Part shown: piece after piece, positions 7,329 to 15,328 of the stretch
How positions within the stretch are numbered: position 1 is the stretch's first letter
Layout: each line of letters begins with the position of its first letter
Assembly: GCF_000025325.1 (NCBI RefSeq)
Contig: NC_013743.1
Coordinates: forward strand, 3,100,001 to 3,164,000
DNA from: Haloterrigena turkmenica DSM 5511
GTDB lineage: Archaea > Halobacteriota > Halobacteria > Halobacteriales > Natrialbaceae
Direction: 5' to 3'
Length of the DNA stretch: 64,000 bases
Program-made: the position numbers and the translations under genes
The notes under the pieces: generated by a model
Told to the model about the DNA's origin: nothing
The model's database searches: none
What the model saw: only the letters and a program-made list of their open reading frames with translations

Positions 7329-8999
7329 TCACATCATGCCGCCCATGCCGCCGCCCATGCCGCCCATGCCGCCGGCACCGCCGGGCGCGCCGCCCTCTTC
7401 GTCGCCGCCCTTATCGGTCGACAGGTCGCCGGCGGAGATGATGTCGTCGATTTTGAGGACCAGGTTCGCGGCCTCGGCAGCGGAGGTGACGGCCTGCTCC
7501 TTGGCGTGGGCCGGTTCGACGACGCCGGCCTCGAAGGTGTCCTCGACGTCGCCGGTGAAGACGTTCAGGCCAGCTTCGATGTCACCGTCGTCGTGGGCCG
7601 CACGCAGGTCGACGAGCGTGTCGATGGAGTCGAGGCCGGCGTTCTCGGCGAGCACGCGCGGGACGAGCTCGAGCGAGTCGGCGAAGGCCTCGACGGCCAG
7701 CTGTTCGCGGCCGGAGACGGAGTCGGCGTAGTCGCGCAGGCGCGAGGCGAGTTCGACCTCGATGGCGCCGCCGCCGGCGAGGACGCGGCCGTCGGAGACG
7801 GTCTGGGCGACGACGTCGAGCGCGTCGTTGACGCCGCGCTCGAGTTCGTCGACGACGTGGTCGGTCGAGCCGCGCAGCAGGAGCGTGACGCCGTGGGCGT
7901 CCTCGCCCTCGACGTAGAACAGCTCGTCCGCGTCGTCGCGGGTGACGTCACCGAAGCCGAGGTCGTCCTCGGTCGCACTCTCGAGGTCGGAGACGACGTT
8001 CGCGCCGACGACTTCCGAGAGGAACTCGAGGTCGGACTTCTTGGCGCGGCGGACGGCGAGGATGCCCTCCTTGGCGAGGTAGTGCTGGGCGAGGTCGTCG
8101 ATGCCCTTCTGGCAGAAGACGACGTCGGCGCCGAGGTCGGCGATCGTATCGACCTTCTCGCGGAGCTGTTTCTCCTCGCGGTCGAGGAACTTCTGGAGCT
8201 GGTCGGGGTCGGTGACGGAGACCTCGGTGTCGACGTCGGTCTCTTCGACCTCGATAGCCTCGTTGAGCAGCAGGATGTCGGCATCGGTGGCCTCGGTGGG
8301 CATGTTGTCGTGAACGGGGTCCTTGTCCACGATTCCACCCTCGAGGAGGTCGGATTCGCCGGCGCTACGGCCGGTCTGGGTCTCGATGTTGAGGAACTCG
8401 AGGTCGACGACGTTGTTGCCCTCGTCGTCCTCGACGGTGACCTGCTTGACCGCGTCAATGATGAGCTGCGAGAGGTGCTCCTTGTTGACCTCGGTGCCCT
8501 TGCCGGTCATCGAGGTTTCGGCGACCGAGCGCAGGAGCTCCTCGTCTTCGGTGTCGACGTCCTGGGCGATGTCGTCGATCTCGTCACGGGCCTGCTCGGA
8601 GGCCATGTGGAAGCCCTTGATGATCGCCGTCGGGTGGATCTCCTGCTCGAGGAGGTCCTCGGCGTTCTTGAGGAGTTCGCCGGCGATCGCGACGGCCGTC
8701 GTGGTGCCGTCGCCAGCCTCGTCCTCCTGGGTCTCGGCGACCTCGATGATCATCTCGGCCGTCGGGTTGTCGATGTCCATCTCCTGGAGGATGGTGACGC
8801 CGTCGTTGGTGATGGTGACCGAGCCCATCGAGTCGACGAGCATCTTGTCCATCCCTTTCGGACCGAGTGTGGAACGGACGGCCTCGGCGACCGCACGGGC
8901 CGCGCTGATGTTGTAATCCTGCGCGTCCTTGTCCTTGACGCGCTGGGAATCCTCGCTCATTACGATCATCGGCTGACCCTGCTGCATTCGCTGGCTCAT
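7329..8999 (-). CDS. thermosome subunit (group II chaperonin)
   Basis: A 556-residue ATP-dependent folding chaperonin subunit that assembles into double-ring cages in the cytoplasm. Visible hallmarks are LGPKGMDKML and ITNDGVTIL in the N-terminal equatorial domain, the nucleotide-binding GDGTTT motif around residue 90, and a Gly/Met-rich C-terminal tail (GGMGGMGGGMGGMM) typical of the family and pointing into the cavity. The ATG at 8997-8999 (MSQRMQQGQPMIVMSEDS) is preferred over the one at 9014, which is too close to the TATA element at 9028-9035. The gene stands alone, with a T-run after it. Haloarchaea usually have two or three paralogues, so a gene symbol is not assigned. Confidence 0.97.
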   Translation of the reverse strand: MSQRMQQGQPMIVMSEDSQRVKDKDAQDYNISAARAVAEAVRSTLGPKGMDKMLVDSMGSVTITNDGVTILQEMDIDNPTAEMIIEVAETQEDEAGDGTTTAVAIAGELLKNAEDLLEQEIHPTAIIKGFHMASEQARDEIDDIAQDVDTEDEELLRSVAETSMTGKGTEVNKEHLSQLIIDAVKQVTVEDDEGNNVVDLEFLNIETQTGRSAGESDLLEGGIVDKDPVHDNMPTEATDADILLLNEAIEVEETDVDTEVSVTDPDQLQKFLDREEKQLREKVDTIADLGADVVFCQKGIDDLAQHYLAKEGILAVRRAKKSDLEFLSEVVGANVVSDLESATEDDLGFGDVTRDDADELFYVEGEDAHGVTLLLRGSTDHVVDELERGVNDALDVVAQTVSDGRVLAGGGAIEVELASRLRDYADSVSGREQLAVEAFADSLELVPRVLAENAGLDSIDTLVDLRAAHDDGDIEAGLNVFTGDVEDTFEAGVVEPAHAKEQAVTSAAEAANLVLKIDDIISAGDLSTDKGGDEEGGAPGGAGGMGGMGGGMGGMM

Positions 9000-9027
9000 A
9001 GTCAGCCGAATCATTGATTGTGATTCT

Positions 9028-9035
9028 ACATAAAC
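9028..9035 (-). promoter_or_regulatory. TATA element of the thermosome gene
   Basis: Minus-strand TTTATGTA centred about 32 nt upstream of the ATG at 8999. It predicts a leaderless or very short-leader transcript. The surrounding 9000-9327 interval (328 nt) holds no gene; a second AT-rich element (AATTATCC, about 9297-9304) sits about 28 nt before the start of the epimerase gene on the plus strand and is its likely TATA box. Confidence 0.55.
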
Positions 9036-9327
9036 GTTACGCTATTCAGCGCACATGATGATCGTCGGCGAGCGAATTGAACGGCGGAAAACCGCCGTAG
9101 TGCGCGCCGTTTTGCCGCCATCCGTGTGAGAAGTTAGCATCTCAGTAGGCGGCGTAACAGATGCGCATATCCGCCATATTTAAGTAATTTCGATTTGCGC
9201 GACGGGGTCGGCCACCTCGAGACGCGGAACAAAGTCGACGCGTCGATCGAAGGCGCTCGAGCGCCGACGGCGATGGGAACGCGACGGCGAAGACAACAAT
9301 TATCCCGATGTCAATGGATCGTCCAGT

Positions 9328-10257
9328 ATGCATCTCTCGAACGGACGGGTCCTCGTCACGGGCGGCGCCGGATTCATCGGATCGCATCTGACCGAACGAC
9401 TGCTGGCCGACGGCGTCGACGTCACGATCGTCGACGATCTGTCGAACGGCGACGCCGACCGCGTTCCCGAGGGCGCGACGTTCATCGAGGCGGACCTCAC
9501 CGAACCCGGCGTTCTCGATGGGCGCCTCGACGACATCGATCTCGTCTTCCATCTCGCGGCGTCGAAACACGTCGACACCGACCGTCCGCACGGACAGTTC
9601 GACGACAACACGCGGATGACCCGCAACATCCTCGAGGCGATGGCCGACGCCGGCGTCACGGAGATCGCCTACACCTCCACCTCGACGGTCTACGGTGAGG
9701 CCCCGCGGCCGACGCCCGAAGACTACGCCCCCCTCGAGCCGATCAGCGCCTACGGGGCGAGCAAGCTCGCGGACGAGGGACTGCTCTCTGCGCGGGCACA
9801 CAGCCACGATCTGACCGTCTGGAACTTCCGCTTCGCGAACGTCGTCGGACCGCGCCTTCGCGGAGCCGTCATTCCGGATTTCATCGAAAAGTTACAGGAC
9901 GATCCCGAGACGCTGACGATTCTGGGCGACGGACGCCAGGAGAAGTCCTACCTCGACGTCGAGGACTGCCTCGACGCGATGTTCCACGTCGTCGAACACG
10001 CCGACGACGCGATGAACACCTACAACCTCGGGACGCGAACGACGACCTCGGTCGACCGGATCGCCGCCATCGTCGCCGACGAGATGGACCTCGATCCCGA
10101 CTTCGAGTACACCGGCGGCGAGCGCGGCTGGACCGGCGACGTGCCGAAGATGCGCCTCTCGATCGAGAAACTCTCGGCGCTGGGCTGGGAGCCGACGCGC
10201 TCGAGCGACGAGGCCGTCCGGCGGGCGACCCGGGAGATTCTCGCGGAACTGGACTGA
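9328..10257 (+). CDS. NAD-dependent epimerase/dehydratase (extended SDR)
   Basis: A 309-residue extended short-chain dehydrogenase with the Rossmann motif VLVTGGAGFIGSHL at residues 9-22, a catalytic Ser/Thr region (TSTSTVYGE) and the YGASK (Tyr-x3-Lys) active site near residue 150. This architecture is that of UDP-glucose 4-epimerases and dTDP-glucose dehydratases, which act on nucleotide sugars in surface glycan and N-glycosylation pathways. The exact substrate cannot be read. It stands alone between the thermosome gene and the channel gene, on the opposite strand from the former. Confidence 0.9.
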   Translation: MHLSNGRVLVTGGAGFIGSHLTERLLADGVDVTIVDDLSNGDADRVPEGATFIEADLTEPGVLDGRLDDIDLVFHLAASKHVDTDRPHGQFDDNTRMTRNILEAMADAGVTEIAYTSTSTVYGEAPRPTPEDYAPLEPISAYGASKLADEGLLSARAHSHDLTVWNFRFANVVGPRLRGAVIPDFIEKLQDDPETLTILGDGRQEKSYLDVEDCLDAMFHVVEHADDAMNTYNLGTRTTTSVDRIAAIVADEMDLDPDFEYTGGERGWTGDVPKMRLSIEKLSALGWEPTRSSDEAVRRATREILAELD

Positions 10258-10332
10258 ACGCCGCGCCGCGTGGTTCGCGTCGGTACGTATTCAGGCACCA
10301 CCATTAGGTGCCAGCTAGCTGCTAAGACGGCT

Positions 10333-11373
10333 ATGACTACCCAGCGGTGTAGACACGTCACGAGTAGCAGCGGGGTCGACGAGGCCGGTGCGGTCTGTTG
10401 CTGGCGGCCCACGTGGGACGACGCCGATCGATGTCTCTGGCACACCGAGCGTGTCGTTCCGTCGGAGGAGTACGAGCGAAATCCGCCGGAGCCGGGCGAA
10501 CGGCTCGACGGAGCGAATCTCGAGGGGACGATGGTGAGCGGGACGTCGTTCCTCGCGGGGCGGTCGCTCGTCGCCGCGGACTTCACCGACGCGGTCCTCG
10601 ACGGCGCCGACCTCTCGGGGGCGGACCTCCGCCGCGCCAGATTTCAGGACGTCGACGCACACGGCGCGTCGTTTCGAAACGCGAACCTCCACGACGCCGT
10701 GTTCACCTTCGCCGACCTCCGGGGCGCGGACTTTCGAGGGGCGAGACTGTACCGCGCGGGGCTGACCGACGTTCGACTCAACCTCGAGACGGCGTTCGGC
10801 GAGCGGTCGGTGTACGAGGACGAACTGGAACGGGCGTCGGACGAGGATTTCCAGGAACTGTCCGAATCCGCACAGTGGCTCTACAGGGAACTGCAGCGCC
10901 TCTACGGGGAAAACGCGCTTTCAGAGCAGGCCCAATCCTACTACATTCGCGAGATGGATCTCCGGCGCCGCCTGGCCTGGCAGAGCAGAAACTACCTGCA
11001 GGCGATCACGCTCGCCGGGTCACGCTGGGTCATGCGCTACGGGACGAGTCCGTGGCGCGTCGTCGCGACCTCGCTGCTTCTGATCGTCGTCTGTGCGGGG
11101 CTGTTCCCGCTGACCGGCGGCATCCGTGAGATCGGAACTGACACGGCGATCACCTACGAGATCAACGATCCGACGGACACACCCGGTCCCGTCCTCGTTC
11201 GAACGTTTCTCAAGAGCCTCTACTTCAGCGTCATCACCTTCGCCACGCTCGGCTACGGCGACATCCAACCCGTCGGCGGATGGGCCCGTGCCGTCGCCAG
11301 CATCGAGACCCTGCTCGGATCGCTGCTGATGGCGCTGCTGGTCTTCGTCCTCACGCGGAGCGTCCACTACTGA
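10333..11373 (+). CDS. pentapeptide-repeat protein fused to a two-helix K+ channel pore
   Basis: A 346-residue three-part protein. The N-terminal 45 residues hold a Cys/His cluster (CRH...CCW...CLWH) that could bind zinc. Residues about 55-145 are pentapeptide repeats (A(D/N)LxG pattern, for example LDGADLSGADL, FADLRGADF), which fold as a right-handed beta-helix. The C-terminal third has two membrane segments flanking a pore loop TLGYGDIQP, the K+ selectivity filter of Ion_trans_2 channels. The ATG at 10333 is chosen so that the Cys/His segment starts the protein. It is probably a tetrameric plasma-membrane K+ channel with a cytoplasmic sensory or scaffold domain. Confidence 0.88.
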   Translation: MTTQRCRHVTSSSGVDEAGAVCCWRPTWDDADRCLWHTERVVPSEEYERNPPEPGERLDGANLEGTMVSGTSFLAGRSLVAADFTDAVLDGADLSGADLRRARFQDVDAHGASFRNANLHDAVFTFADLRGADFRGARLYRAGLTDVRLNLETAFGERSVYEDELERASDEDFQELSESAQWLYRELQRLYGENALSEQAQSYYIREMDLRRRLAWQSRNYLQAITLAGSRWVMRYGTSPWRVVATSLLLIVVCAGLFPLTGGIREIGTDTAITYEINDPTDTPGPVLVRTFLKSLYFSVITFATLGYGDIQPVGGWARAVASIETLLGSLLMALLVFVLTRSVHY

Positions 11374-11418
11374 ACGCGCAGGGAGAACGAGCCGGAGAAA
11401 GCCAGAGGTTCGGACGGC

Positions 11419-12132
11419 TCAGCCGGTCTCGAGGGGCTCGACCAGTGACGGCTCGTCGACCGACGGATCGTTGACCGCCCGCGAGACCGGGTACGCGCGC
11501 ATTTCGTCGGACGGATGGGGCGCGAGGAACTCGCCGGGGTCGTCGCCCGTCAGCCACTCCCGTTCGGATTCCGGCTCGAGGATCACCGCCATCCGGTGGT
11601 GGAGGTCCGCGACGAGATCATTGGGCTCGGTCGTCACGATGGTAAAGGTCTCGAGCGGGCCGTCTGAACCGTCGTCGGCCGCCTCGTCGAGTCCACCGCC
11701 GAACGCCTCGAGGCCGGCCTGGGTCGTCTCCTCGTCGGGCTCCCAACGCTCCCACAGTCCCGCCAGCGAGAACACGCGGTCGTCCTCGAAGGCGACTCTG
11801 TAGGGCCGTTTTCCCTCCTCGGTCTCGACCCACTCGTAGAAGCCGTCGGCCGGGACGATACAGCGACGGCGCTCGTAGGCATCGCGAAACGCCGGCTTCT
11901 CGTCGATCGTCTCCGCCCGCGCGTTGATGAGCCCGCCGCTGTCGTCCTCGGCCCACGACGGCACCAGCCCCCACTCGAGTCGCCGGAACGTCTTCGGGTC
12001 GTCGTTCGCGATCACCGGCAGGCGCTGGCCCGGCGCCATGTTGTACCGCGGTTCGAACCCGTCTGCGAACCGCGCGTCGAACCGCTCTTCGAGGACCTCC
12101 CGCTCGACCATCAGCGTGTAGCGACCGCACAT
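11419..12132 (-). CDS. SOS-response-associated peptidase (SRAP/YedK-HMCES family)
   Basis: A 237-residue SRAP protein. Members of this family crosslink covalently to abasic sites in single-stranded DNA through the N-terminal Cys2 and protect them. The start at 12130-12132 is fixed by the family: the protein must begin MCGRYTL so that Cys2 is exposed after Met removal. Further conserved blocks are visible: NARAET, CIVPADGFYEW (with the catalytic Glu), TTEPN and HHRMAVIL (active-site His). It is convergent with the channel gene, separated by 45 nt. Confidence 0.95.
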   Translation of the reverse strand: MCGRYTLMVEREVLEERFDARFADGFEPRYNMAPGQRLPVIANDDPKTFRRLEWGLVPSWAEDDSGGLINARAETIDEKPAFRDAYERRRCIVPADGFYEWVETEEGKRPYRVAFEDDRVFSLAGLWERWEPDEETTQAGLEAFGGGLDEAADDGSDGPLETFTIVTTEPNDLVADLHHRMAVILEPESEREWLTGDDPGEFLAPHPSDEMRAYPVSRAVNDPSVDEPSLVEPLETG

Positions 12133-12373
12133 ACCTCGCCCGTCGATCCGTCGGGGTAAATCGTTGTTCGTCGCCGCTCGAGAATGTCGGTTCCACATAC
12201 CGCACTGCAGACGAGTCCCGGGCCAGATTCGGGGCGCAGACGGCCGCTCGAGCCCCGACCGCACGACGAATACCGGTCCGTTCGCGGGGCGGTATGGGCC
12301 TCATACCATCGCCGAGACGGCCGGTAAGGTCCCCGTTACGATATCCGATCCCGGCGCAGGTCACGACGGGGTC

Positions 12374-12490
12374 ATGATTACGGATCGATACGAAATGGTG
12401 GTGTGTCAAAGCGGTAACCTCGAACTCCGCGATCCCGACGACCCCGACTGCTGGATTACGACCGACTCGCCAGCGACAGTGACGCGGTAA
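12374..12490 (+). CDS. small protein, 38 aa
   Basis: A short acidic frame (MITDRYEMVVCQSGNLEL, then RDPDDPDCWITTD...) with haloarchaeal composition and codon use. The motif 'LELRDPDDPD.WI.TD' looks like a compact domain and resembles small haloarchaeal proteins I have seen, but I cannot name the family. It lies alone between the SRAP gene and the TnpB element. No clear TATA element is seen 25-30 nt before it. Confidence 0.45.
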   Translation: MITDRYEMVVCQSGNLELRDPDDPDCWITTDSPATVTR

Positions 12491-12599
12491 TCCGTCTCGC
12501 CTCCACGATACCGGTACCGCTCATCATTTTTCGTCGTCTAGTCGTCCTCCGACATCCCATTGAGTAGACGTCTGAAGACAGCACAGTATCGCAGTAACA

Positions 12600-13960
12600 G
12601 CGCGTTCCCCGTTTGGAGTACAGAACGACATCCGGAAACGCCAGAACAGGGATACCAACTGCCCACTCGCATAGCGTTGCGAGCGACGGCTTGTCAGTGA
12701 CCTCGGCCTCGGTCCCGGGTGGGAGCAGCATCAACGCTAACTCGGCGTCCTCGATCCTGACTTCAGGGCGTATTGACTGACGCCCCTCCGACGTGACGAC
12801 TGGTGGCCACGACGGAGATACCGTTTCGCGACGTTCTTCGCCGCGTTGTAGTCCGCGTGATTCCGATTTCCGCACGACTGGCACTCAAACTCGCTACCGG
12901 TCCGGTTCTCGTCTCCCGTGAAGCCGCATTCAGCGCACTGTTTGGACGTGTTCCGAGGTTGGATCGTCTCGATGAATAACCCCTCGATTTCGGCTTTGTA
13001 CTTGACGTACTTTTTCAGCGTCCGAAACGCCCAGTCCGAATGCCAGTTAGCTTCGGGGAGTTGCATCCGAATTTCCTCGAGGTCCTCGAACACGATCCCG
13101 TCGCATCCGTGTTCCAGTGCTTCCTCAACGATCCCGTTTGCGACAGTATGGAGTACGTGACGGACATATCGTCGTTCGCGCCCGCGTCGAGCCTCGAGCG
13201 TCCGATGCGCTGATTGCGTTCCGGTCTCCTGTAATCCGGCCCTCGTTTTCTCGAATTCGCGACGCATGTGGTTGAGTTCGCCCGCATCGAAAAACCGTGC
13301 TGTACTGGTGACAGCAATCTGGTTCACGCCGAGGTCGACACCGAGAACCGTTCCGTTCTCGGTCGTTGATCCGGCGTTGTCCGCTTTCAGTTTGCGAAAT
13401 CCGAGATGGAGGTACCACTCGTCATCGCGGTAGTGGAGCGTGCTCTCGGTGTACTCCCATCCCTCACCGTCGAGAAACGCGTACTGATACCCGTCGTCCT
13501 CCGCCGGAAGTGCCAAATCGGCGCGGACTCGAGCGTGATCGCCGAGCGTCGTAAGCGATACCTGTTCTTTGGCGGGGAACACGGTCATCGACCGCCTATC
13601 GTACGTAATCGATCGGGCCGTAAAACGCGGCTTGCTCGCTTTCTTTCCGTTCCGCAACTTTTCGGTACAGGATGTAACGACACTTGCGACTTCGTGACAG
13701 GCGAGAACTGCGTGTTGACTACCGAGTTCGGTTTCATCACGAATCCGATCGTATGCGAGGTCTTGCATATCGGACTTCGTCTCGTACCGCTTCCACGCCA
13801 GATCCGACGCGAGGTTGCAGGCGTCGCGCCACTCGTCGATTGTCGCGAACAGCAACCGCTCATCCTCTCGAGAGAGATCGGTCAACCGCGTGATAGCGGT
13901 CCGTCGGAAATATTCGTCCGATGGCACTACATATTATTTTATAGATCCTCAACTTAGAAA
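12600..13960 (-). mobile_element. IS200/IS605-group element carrying only tnpB (IS1341 type)
   Basis: A tnpB gene without a neighbouring tnpA, flanked by a GC-poor stretch (13928-14132) and by a 3' region that still shows coding-like traces to about 12680. Such elements move in trans with a Y1 transposase from elsewhere. In characterised TnpB systems the guide RNA (reRNA/omegaRNA) derives from the end of tnpB and the adjacent right end, here within about 12600-12790 on the minus strand. I could not resolve the subterminal hairpins, so the element ends are approximate. Confidence 0.45.
12737..13927 (-). CDS. tnpB: TnpB, RNA-guided RuvC nuclease of an IS605-type element (C-terminal tail frameshifted)
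   Basis: A 396-residue TnpB with an N-terminal helix-turn-helix region, a split RuvC-like domain and a zinc ribbon. The RuvC triad is present: Asp in LGVDLGVNQIAV, Glu in IVFEDLEEI and Asp in HADYNAAKNVA. The ribbon is CAEC...CQSC at about residues 337-356. It should therefore be catalytically competent. After SQYALKSG the frame ends at once, but another minus-strand frame just downstream (about 12680-12780) continues with RIEDAELALMLLPPGTEAEV, which looks like a normal haloarchaeal TnpB tail. A single indel near 12765 has probably truncated the last 20-25 residues. Confidence 0.9.
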   Translation of the reverse strand: MPSDEYFRRTAITRLTDLSREDERLLFATIDEWRDACNLASDLAWKRYETKSDMQDLAYDRIRDETELGSQHAVLACHEVASVVTSCTEKLRNGKKASKPRFTARSITYDRRSMTVFPAKEQVSLTTLGDHARVRADLALPAEDDGYQYAFLDGEGWEYTESTLHYRDDEWYLHLGFRKLKADNAGSTTENGTVLGVDLGVNQIAVTSTARFFDAGELNHMRREFEKTRAGLQETGTQSAHRTLEARRGRERRYVRHVLHTVANGIVEEALEHGCDGIVFEDLEEIRMQLPEANWHSDWAFRTLKKYVKYKAEIEGLFIETIQPRNTSKQCAECGFTGDENRTGSEFECQSCGNRNHADYNAAKNVAKRYLRRGHQSSRRRGVSQYALKSGSRTPS

Positions 13961-14132
13961 TTGCGGTTAGACATGACCAAAATCTTCATTCAACATTCGG
14001 TGAGGGCCCCCTCGAGAAGTCTTATTCGACATTCTCGGATCAAGATTCATCCTACTTTAACCCAATATTTTGTAAATTATACGGAATTATAGGAAGCAAT
14101 TCTCCTATTCAATGGATTAGATCCGTTAAAAA

Positions 14133-14213
14133 CGCCAGGACTGGGATTTGAACCCAGAATCCCAAAGGGAACACGCTTTCCAGGCGTGCGCCTTACCGTT
14201 CGGCCATCCTGGC
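14133..14213 (-). tRNA. tRNA-Ser(GGA)
   Basis: The minus strand folds into a complete class II tRNA. The acceptor stem is GCCAGGA/TCCTGGC with discriminator G, the anticodon stem CACGC/GCGTG encloses CTGGAAA (anticodon GGA), there is a long variable arm typical of tRNA-Ser, and the T-arm has GGTTCAAAT. No CCA is encoded and no intron is seen. Its 3' end faces an AT-rich, gene-free interval (13928-14132) and the TnpB element. Confidence 0.95.
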
Positions 14214-14240
14214 TCGTCTCCACCTAACCGCGTCCGTCTT

Positions 14241-14525
14241 TTAACTCTTACTTTTGTCGTCGCCGCTGTGTGCCTCGGTTTCACGCCGCGCACGCTGCGC
14301 CGCCCAGACGGCCACACGGTGCTCGAGACAGTAGGCCGTTCCCGCGGTGGCCGCGCCGACGAACACGGCGACGACGACCGCCTGACCGAACGTCACGAGC
14401 GGGTCGACGACCAGCGCGTAGCCCTGTACGAGCGCCAGGAACGCCATCCAACCGACGGCGCCCCAGAGGAGCGCCGAGACGATTCGGGGATGGGACCGGA
14501 CGACCGGGGGCAGCGCCGGAGCCAT
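14241..14525 (-). CDS. two-helix membrane protein, 94 aa
   Basis: A 94-residue protein with two hydrophobic segments (about residues 16-36 and 44-64) and a charged C-terminal tail. Its ATG overlaps the stop codon of ridA by one base (TAATG), so it is translated from the same mRNA. I do not recognise a family; a role linked to RidA is not implied by sequence. Confidence 0.7.
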   Translation of the reverse strand: MAPALPPVVRSHPRIVSALLWGAVGWMAFLALVQGYALVVDPLVTFGQAVVVAVFVGAATAGTAYCLEHRVAVWAAQRARRETEAHSGDDKSKS

Positions 14526-14905
14526 TACTCGAGGGAGGCGACGGCTTCGATTTCGACGCCGACGCCCTTGGGGAGGGCGGCGACCTCGACCGCGCTACGG
14601 GCGGGCGGCTGGTCGTCGAAGTAGTCGGCGTAGGTCTCGTTCATCGCGTCGAAGTCGTCGATGTCGTCGAGGTAGACGGTGACCTTGAGGACGTCCTCGG
14701 ACGACGCGCCCGCTTCGTCGAGGACGGCGTCGAGGTTGTAGAGGGCCTGTTCGGTCTGGGCCGCGATGGGTTCGTCGTCGAGCAGGTCGCCGTCGGCCGT
14801 CAGCGGAATCTGGCCGGCGGTAAAGAGCAGCGAGTCGTTGCTGGTCGCCTGGCTGTAGGCGCCGACCGCGGCGGGTGCGTCGTCGGTTTCGATGATCCGT
14901 TTCAT
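14525..14905 (-). CDS. RidA family enamine/imine deaminase
   Basis: A 126-residue RidA (YjgF/YER057c/UK114) protein. Family members form trimers and hydrolyse reactive 2-aminoacrylate and related enamines released by PLP enzymes such as threonine dehydratase, whose gene lies only about 420 nt upstream (15329-16540). The motifs GAYSQAT, LLFTAGQIPL, VTVYLDDIDDFDAMNETY and ARSAVEVAALPKG (with the active-site Arg) are all present. The start at 14903-14905 gives MKRIIET; the longer frame upstream is Arg-rich and not credible. The genomic closeness to ilvA fits the known metabolic link. Confidence 0.95.
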   Translation of the reverse strand: MKRIIETDDAPAAVGAYSQATSNDSLLFTAGQIPLTADGDLLDDEPIAAQTEQALYNLDAVLDEAGASSEDVLKVTVYLDDIDDFDAMNETYADYFDDQPPARSAVEVAALPKGVGVEIEAVASLE

Positions 14906-15018
14906 AATCGATGACTCGAGCCGAGGCGGCTTAAAAGCGGCCGAAGTGCGTTCGAGCGCTCGGCGGCCGCAGTGACCGACACGAGCGCGGTACGAGTGTC
15001 GAGCGCGTCGAATCGCGG

Positions 15019-15234
15019 TCAGGAATCCGGCTCGAGAGCCTGGACGCTCACCGAGATGAAGTAGACGAACATGAACAGGAAGAAGCCGACGGTGAGCGGA
15101 ACGAGCCGGTGATCGATAACGGCGAGGTCCAGGAGCGCCGAGAGCGAGATCCCGAGCACGTAGACTAGCATAACGAAGACGCCGATCGCGTAGTAGAACC
15201 GGAGATCGGATTCGAAGTATTCCTGAATTCCCAT
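15019..15234 (-). CDS. two-helix membrane protein, 71 aa
   Basis: A 71-residue protein with an amphipathic N-terminus (MGIQEYFESDLRFYYAIG) and two membrane segments of about 20 residues each (VFVMLVYVLGISLSALLDL and LTVGFFLFMFVYFISVSV). It resembles small accessory membrane proteins of haloarchaea, but no function is readable. It lies between ridA and ilvA on the same strand. Confidence 0.7.
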   Translation of the reverse strand: MGIQEYFESDLRFYYAIGVFVMLVYVLGISLSALLDLAVIDHRLVPLTVGFFLFMFVYFISVSVQALEPDS

Positions 15235-15328
15235 ATCGCGTTATTGCCGACTGGTGGGAAAAGCATAGTGAACTGACCGGACGCAATGCGTACGTAGTTC
15301 GAGCGACTGACCGGTCCGACTCGACCGG

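Noticed and set aside
7506-9017. About 500-codon plus-strand frame opposite the thermosome gene
   Set aside because: Val/Asp/Leu-rich mirror of the thermosome codons with no domain character; the thermosome on the other strand is certain.
9142-9807. Minus-strand frame opposite the epimerase and its upstream region
   Set aside because: Shadow of the epimerase, whose TGGAGFIGSH and YGASK motifs fix the coding strand.
13928-14132. Possible integration scar downstream of tRNA-Ser(GGA)
   Set aside because: The interval is AT-rich and next to a TnpB element, but I found no second copy of the tRNA-Ser 3' end and no integrase trace nearby.
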